DNA from: Treponema sp.
GTDB taxonomy: Bacteria; Spirochaetota; Spirochaetia; Treponematales; Breznakiellaceae
Length of the DNA: 10,974 nt
NCBI GenBank assembly: GCA_031280065.1
Contig: JAITHH010000138.1
Coordinates: 1 to 10,974 of the forward strand
Reading direction: 5' to 3'
Shown: positions 7,114-10,974 of the stretch, in pieces
How the letters are laid out: each line of letters begins with the position of its first letter
How positions within the stretch are numbered: the stretch's first letter is position 1
The notes under the pieces: model-generated
Databases searched by the model: none
Seen by the model: the letters and a program-made list of their open reading frames with translations, nothing else
Told to the model about the DNA's origin: nothing
Program-made: the position numbers and the translations under genes

Positions 7114-7134
7114 ACATAAAGTTACTATTTATGT
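7114..7134 (+). promoter_or_regulatory. Small stem-loop in the operon's 5' leader
   Basis: ACATAAA and TTTATGT form a 7-bp stem around a 7-nt loop just before the ribosome site AGGAGG (7141-7146). It is AT-only apart from two pairs, so weak as RNA structure. It may be a DNA operator or chance. Confidence 0.25.
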
Positions 7135-7153
7135 GCTGTCAGGAGGAATGCCT

Positions 7154-8032
7154 ATGAAAACAGCCCACAGACCAGCGCCCAGCCCCAACCGGAGCGTCTA
7201 TAGCATCCTGGAAACCCTGGATGTCGATACCCGTCGGCGTACCGTACTTCGGGAGTTCGATGAACTCATCGAAGCCCCCAATTGGACCCGGGACGGGAAG
7301 TACCTGGTCTACAACCAGAACGGACGCCTGTTCCGCTATGCACTAGACGGCGGGGCCATTGCCGAAATCGATACCGGCTTTGCCGATGACTGCAACAACG
7401 ATCACGTGCTGTCCCCGGACGGCCTGTCCATCGCCGTCAGCCACCACAGCTATGAAGACGGCCAATCCCGGATATACACCCTGCCCCTGTCAGGCGGCGG
7501 GCCCCGGCTGCTCACCCCCTTGGCCCCAAGCTACCTGCACGGCTGGTCGCCGGACGGCAAGACCCTGGCCTACTGCGGGGAACGAGACGGCCAGTACGAT
7601 GTTTACACGATTCCCGCTGCGGGGGGCAGGGAAACCCAACTGACCAACGCCCCCGGCCTGGATGACGGCCCCGAATACTCCCCGGACGGCAGGCACATCT
7701 GGTTCAACTCGACCCGTTCAGGGCTCATGCAGCTCTGGCGCACGGATGCGGACGGCACAAACCCTGTGCAGATGACCTTTGATGAATCCAACAGTTGGTT
7801 CGGCCACGTTTCACCCCGGGGAGACCGGGTGGCCTACATCGCCTATCGGAAAGGAGACGTGGAGCCGGATAAACACCCGCCGAATAAGCAGGTGCAGCTC
7901 AGGCTCATGCCCTCCGCAGGGGGGAATTTCACCGTTATTGCGGAGTTATTCGGGGGGCAGGGCACGATCAACGTGAATTCCTGGTCCCCGGACAGCAAAA
8001 CCATCGCGTTTGTCTCGTACCGCTTGAAATAG
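7154..8032 (+). CDS. Cytoplasmic TolB-like beta-propeller (PD40/WD40-like) protein
   Basis: The product is 292 residues with no signal peptide or membrane segment, so it should stay in the cytoplasm, unlike periplasmic TolB. It consists almost entirely of PD40-type blades. Six blade cores are visible: PNWTRDGKYLVY, LSPDGLSIAV, WSPDGKTLAY, YSPDGRHIWF, VSPRGDRVAY and WSPDSKTIAF. Linkers such as IYTLPLSGGGPRLLT are typical of the family. Propellers of this kind bind ligands or proteins and no catalytic residues can be assigned, so the function stays open. ATG 7154 is chosen over the in-frame ATG at 7148 because AGGAGG (7141-7146) leaves 7 nt to the former and only one to the latter. It is the first gene of a two-gene operon, 13 nt ahead of the aldo/keto reductase, which suggests a shared sugar- or metabolite-related task. 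Confidence 0.85.
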   Translation: MKTAHRPAPSPNRSVYSILETLDVDTRRRTVLREFDELIEAPNWTRDGKYLVYNQNGRLFRYALDGGAIAEIDTGFADDCNNDHVLSPDGLSIAVSHHSYEDGQSRIYTLPLSGGGPRLLTPLAPSYLHGWSPDGKTLAYCGERDGQYDVYTIPAAGGRETQLTNAPGLDDGPEYSPDGRHIWFNSTRSGLMQLWRTDADGTNPVQMTFDESNSWFGHVSPRGDRVAYIAYRKGDVEPDKHPPNKQVQLRLMPSAGGNFTVIAELFGGQGTINVNSWSPDSKTIAFVSYRLK

Positions 8033-8045
8033 GAAGGAGGAGAAT

Positions 8046-9179
8046 ATGGAAAAAAGGCGCATTGACGCTTTCGGCGCGGAGATTTCTCTGCTGGGCTTTG
8101 GATGTATGCGGCTCCCGGTGCTGGAGGGCGCTTCGGAGAAGATCGACTATCCCGCGGCCCAGCGGATGGTAGACCGGGCAATAGCCGCGGGGGTGAATTA
8201 CTTCGACACCGCCTGGCCGTATCATAACAAGATGAGCGAGGTCTTTGTGGGCGAGGCCCTGGCCAAATACCCCCGGGACCGCTATTATCTGGCTTCCAAA
8301 ATGCCCACCTGGGAGCAATTCGCTTCCCCCCAGGCGGACATGGAGAAACTCTTTTCCCAGCAGCTTGAAAAGTGCCGGACCGCGTACTTTGACTTTTACC
8401 TGGTTCACGCCCTGGATGCGGAGCATTACGCGGCCATGCAGCGGTACGGCATGTACGATTTTTTGAGCCGGAAAAAGGCGGAAGGGGCGATTCGGCATTT
8501 GGGCTTTTCCTTCCATGATAACCCGCAACTGCTCAAGGAGATCGTCAAGAACTACGCCTGGGAATTCGCCCAGATACAGCTCAACTACCTGGATTGGGAA
8601 TTGCAGGACGCCAAGGCCCAGTACGAAATCCTGACGGAGAACCGCATCCCGGTGATCGTGATGGAGCCCGTGCGGGGAGGCGCGCTGGCGTCCCTGAACG
8701 AGCGGGCCCTGGAGATTCTGCGGAAGGCCGCGCCCGGGGCCAGTCCTGCTTCCTGGGCCCTGCGCTTTGCCGCGTCCCTGCCTGCGGTGATGACCGTCCT
8801 CAGCGGCATGAGCAGCCTGGAGCAGGTGGAAGACAACATCAAGACCTTCTCGGACTTTAGGCCCCTGTCAGATGCCGAGGGGGAGACGCTCCGGGAGGCC
8901 GCCGCCGCATACCGCGCATCCGGCGCGATTCCCTGCACCAACTGCAGGTACTGCGCGGACTGTCCCGCGGGGGTGAATATCCCCCGGATATTCAGCATTT
9001 ACAACCTCTACCAGGTGAACAAGAGCAAGGACAGTTTTAAGGGGAACTACCGGACCCTGCTGGACAGCGAGAAGGCCCACAACTGTGTAAGCTGCGGCCA
9101 GTGTATGAGCCATTGTCCCCAGGGGCTGAAGATACCGGATCGGCTCAAGGAGATCGCCGCCTTCGCCGCCGCGGGTTAA
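8046..9179 (+). CDS. Aldo/keto reductase with C-terminal dicluster 4Fe-4S domain
   Basis: The product is 377 residues. The N-terminal TIM-barrel carries the full aldo/keto reductase tetrad: Asp54 (NYFDTAWPYHN), Tyr59, Lys85 (YYLASK) and His121 (FYLVHALD). The region ending LSGMSSLEQVEDNI resembles the family's cofactor-binding end of the barrel. The C-terminal part adds two iron-sulphur motifs: C297-x2-C300-x2-C303-x2-C306-P and C347-x2-C350-x2-C353-x3-C357-P. This is the known ferredoxin-fused aldo/keto reductase type of anaerobes, expected to move electrons between NAD(P)H and a carbonyl substrate or ferredoxin. The substrate is unknown. AAGGAGG lies just upstream of ATG 8046 and the gap from the TolB-like gene is 13 nt, so they form one operon. 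No convincing terminator follows; only a weak GGGGA/TCCCC hairpin at 9185-9199. Confidence 0.92.
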   Translation: MEKRRIDAFGAEISLLGFGCMRLPVLEGASEKIDYPAAQRMVDRAIAAGVNYFDTAWPYHNKMSEVFVGEALAKYPRDRYYLASKMPTWEQFASPQADMEKLFSQQLEKCRTAYFDFYLVHALDAEHYAAMQRYGMYDFLSRKKAEGAIRHLGFSFHDNPQLLKEIVKNYAWEFAQIQLNYLDWELQDAKAQYEILTENRIPVIVMEPVRGGALASLNERALEILRKAAPGASPASWALRFAASLPAVMTVLSGMSSLEQVEDNIKTFSDFRPLSDAEGETLREAAAAYRASGAIPCTNCRYCADCPAGVNIPRIFSIYNLYQVNKSKDSFKGNYRTLLDSEKAHNCVSCGQCMSHCPQGLKIPDRLKEIAAFAAAG

Positions 9180-9238
9180 GAGGAGGGGACGGAATCCCCG
9201 CTCAAGAACTCCTGGGGCATTACGGCGGTATACCCCGG

Positions 9239-9383
9239 CATCCGTGTAATCTGCGGTTCCCGGACAACTGTTTTTTTACCGCAGATGGCACCGATGTACG
9301 CAGATTGCGAACCTTCGGTTCGACGCTGATGCTGTTTCTTTTCATCTGCGGTATCTTTTTCATCCGCGTAATCAGCGGTTCCC
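9239..9383. repeat. Hairpin-forming intergenic repeat, copy 1 plus a partial copy
   Basis: The stretch 9180-9489 has no supported gene. The segment 9293-9383 matches 9889-9979 at 84 of 91 positions. A 23-nt partial copy of its end lies at 9239-9261 and is identical to 9957-9979. Copy 1 can fold as ACCGCAGATG (9278-9287) against CATCTGCGGT (9343-9352), enclosing CGAACC-TTC-GGTTCG (9308-9322). Further on, 9436-9468 has CCGTG-type repeats of similar flavour. Confidence 0.8.
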
Positions 9384-9489
9384 TGGTAACTGTTCTTTAC
9401 GGAAAAAGACCTCCATATCCGCATCCCCTCCCTTGCGCGTGATTTCCGTGTTTTCCGTGGTTTTTTTGCATTTTATTCAAGAAACCCCC

Positions 9490-9506
9490 TTGACTTTCTT
9501 CCAATC

Positions 9507-9517
<11 letters not shown>
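9490..9517 (+). promoter_or_regulatory. Sigma-70-like promoter of cassette 2
   Basis: TTGACT (9490-9495), a 16-nt spacer and TAGAAT (9512-9517) with TGG in front. The predicted start lies at about 9524, next to ATG 9526. It repeats the promoter of the inverted cassette at 2717-2745: the -10 region is identical, while the -35 differs at one base and the spacer by 1 nt. Confidence 0.55.
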
Positions 9518-10009
<492 letters not shown>

Positions 10010-10020
<11 letters not shown>

Positions 10021-10206
10021 TCATCGGCTCCCCGGCAAACGGGACGATCAGCTTCACATGGCAAAGACCTGGAGCCCGGTGCTCGTCCAGAAAGGGCCGG
10101 GATGGAACACCCCCCGGCGGAGATAACGGAACTGGACGCGCTCATAGCGGCTGCGGACGCCGTGCTCCAGACCGCCAAGTCCAGGCGGGATAGGGCCGTG
10201 GGGACC
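10010..10206 (+). pseudogene. Frameshifted N-terminal fragment of an MPY...KRD family gene
   Basis: ATG 10010 follows AAAGGAG (9996-10002) at ideal spacing and opens MPYDHRLPGKRDDQLH, MAKTW and on to GPGWNTP, then stops at 10126. The next frame continues as PAEITELDALIAAADAVLQT and AKSRRDRAVGT. The two frames join at a run of six C (10110-10115). Seven C would restore one continuous reading frame. From memory, proteins starting this way and continuing with an Ala-rich helix are common conserved hypotheticals in termite-gut treponemes; I could not check this. Similarity fades after about 10206, so the gene is also truncated. The start matches the relic at 2309-2377. It could be a pseudogene, a phase-variable C-tract or a base-calling error, but the missing remainder favours decay. 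Confidence 0.55.
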
Positions 10207-10364
10207 CGTTCTAACCGCCATCATTCCATGAGGGCGGGTGCGATCAGGATAGCTGGCGCAGGCCGCTGTCCTGGGACAGGCATATTGCGCCGCGCATTGA
10301 CGGCATTAGTGATGCTGTTGGATGCGGGCTGCGTATATGGGGTTATGTGCCATAAAATCTGAAA

Positions 10365-10412
10365 TTTATGGGGGCGGCGGCATCCGTGCCGCCGATACGG
10401 AACACCCATAAA
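10365..10412. repeat. Nested inverted repeat upstream of the small lipoprotein gene
   Basis: TTTATGGG (10365-10372) and CCCATAAA (10405-10412) enclose a perfect inner hairpin CGGCGGCA-TCCG-TGCCGCCG (10375-10394). No T-run follows, so it is not a standard terminator. Apart from this, 10207-10477 shows no supported gene. It may be a small palindromic element or a leader structure of the gene at 10478. Confidence 0.7.
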
Positions 10413-10477
10413 ACCAAAAGATTTATGAAATCCAACGCATAACTCAAAACTTTGCTGCCAAAGTAAAGGAGAAAACA

Positions 10478-10774
10478 ATGGCAAGCAAAAAACTTTTGGG
10501 CGGAATGCTGGTAATGGTTCTGGCATTCGGATTAACGGTTTCGGGATGCGCCACCTATGCAACACGCGGGGGTGTTACTACACCAATTGGGGCTTTTACT
10601 CCTACCATACAGGCAGACGGCGGGAGAAAAGTAGTTGGTTCCTATGCGGTTATATTGGGATTGTTTACAATCGGATATAAAGACTTTGTGAACCAAACCG
10701 AAGGAAAGGAGATAGACATTGTAGACACTAACTTCCTTTGGCTTTATCGCGGTGTTAGAGCGGTTGAACGATAA
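10478..10774 (+). CDS. Small TRL-like lipoprotein
   Basis: The product is 98 residues starting MASKK, then a hydrophobic core and lipobox VSGC with Cys24. The mature part is about 75 residues with GGVTTPIGAFTP, a Gly-rich SYAVILGLFTIGYKDF and a closing IVDTNFLWLYRG. This layout (short lipoprotein, early P-I/T segment, ILGL-x-x-IG core, closing beta-strand) resembles the TRL-like family of small envelope lipoproteins, whose function is unknown. The assignment rests on pattern only. AAAGGAG precedes the ATG at good spacing. The gene stands alone and is closed by a strong hairpin. It should be an envelope protein. Base composition is noticeably more AT-rich than in the nearby operon, which could mean separate acquisition. 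Confidence 0.75.
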   Translation: MASKKLLGGMLVMVLAFGLTVSGCATYATRGGVTTPIGAFTPTIQADGGRKVVGSYAVILGLFTIGYKDFVNQTEGKEIDIVDTNFLWLYRGVRAVER

Positions 10775-10789
10775 ACAAGAACGTTAGAG

Positions 10790-10827
10790 CCACGCAAGCG
10801 CCGCGCCCTCTGGCGGCGCTTGCGTGG
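10790..10827. terminator. Strong stem-loop between convergent genes
   Basis: CCACGCAAGCGCCGC (10790-10804) pairs perfectly with 10813-10827 around an 8-nt loop. No long T-run follows on either strand, so intrinsic termination is not textbook. The position, 15 nt after one stop codon and 42 nt from the convergent one, fits a two-way terminator. Confidence 0.65.
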
Positions 10828-10869
10828 GATTCTACGGCGCATCATGTAGACAATTCGTCCGTTCACCAG

Positions 10870-10974
10870 TCAAAAGCTCACGTTCAGCGTTGTACCGGCC
10901 TGGACCGCGAATGAGTAGACCTCTGAAATATAGTCCTGGCCGCAAATCAGCTTGGCAAACACCGAAAAGTACAG
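10870..10974 (-). CDS. C-terminal end of a probable outer-membrane beta-barrel protein
   Basis: A frame enters from the right edge and ends at TGA 10870, leaving 34 residues. They alternate hydrophobic and polar residues (YFSVFAKL, EVYSFAVQAGTTLNVSF) and end in Phe. A last beta-strand with a terminal Phe is the usual signal for insertion by the BAM complex. The gene is convergent with the TRL-like lipoprotein gene. The short length leaves the family unknown. Confidence 0.55.
   Translation of the reverse strand: MYFSVFAKLICGQDYISEVYSFAVQAGTTLNVSF

Noticed and set aside
9101..9442. 113-codon plus-strand frame overlapping the reductase end
   Set aside because: It overlaps the iron-sulphur region in another frame and continues only through repeat DNA.

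Overview
The window looks like an accessory stretch of a host-associated spirochaete chromosome, most likely of the Treponema / termite-gut Breznakiellaceae type. This is inferred from style, not from a marker gene. The signs are two signal-peptide lipoproteins with BspA-type leucine-rich and chitobiase-type beta-sandwich repeats, an Rpn-type PD-(D/E)XK protein with an Arg-Gly-Glu-rich tail, a MalT-like LuxR regulator, a TRL-like small lipoprotein, an outer-membrane protein tail ending in Phe, and many intergenic repeats. No rRNA, tRNA, CRISPR array or complete insertion sequence was seen.

Layout. (1) 1-2745, minus strand: a likely operon that starts at a sigma-70-like promoter (2745-2717), runs through a 55-codon small ORF containing a (GA)n microsatellite, and ends in two tightly spaced lipoprotein genes. 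(2) 2749-4250: an Rpn-family gene on the minus strand, flanked by copies of a GC-rich direct repeat. (3) 4266-9179: an 856-residue MalT/LuxR-type ATPase regulator on the minus strand, divergent from a two-gene operon (cytoplasmic TolB-like beta-propeller, then aldo/keto reductase with two 4Fe-4S clusters). The operon has a near-consensus promoter. (4) 9180-10477: repeat-rich DNA with two copies of a hairpin-forming element, a second promoter + small-ORF + microsatellite cassette, a 21-bp palindromic tandem array, and the frameshifted start of a broken gene. (5) 10478-10974: a small TRL-like lipoprotein, a strong terminator hairpin, and the C-terminal end of a convergent outer-membrane protein.

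The most unusual structure is a cassette present twice in inverted orientation, about 6.8 kb apart. Each copy has a promoter-like TTGAC(G/T)-N16/17-TGGTAGAAT, then an ATG about 8 nt downstream of the -10 box (almost leaderless). The ORF starts MI-x-LKTT, crosses a dinucleotide microsatellite ((GA)10 or (AC)25, encoding Leu-Ser or Thr-His runs), and in the same frame reaches an L-x-DNSAR motif. Downstream of each cassette lies a well-marked ribosome site and start of another family (MPY...KRD...H), broken in one case by a C-tract frameshift and in the other fused to the front of a lipoprotein gene. I do not recognise this arrangement as a described system. It may be a decayed mobile or phase-variable module.
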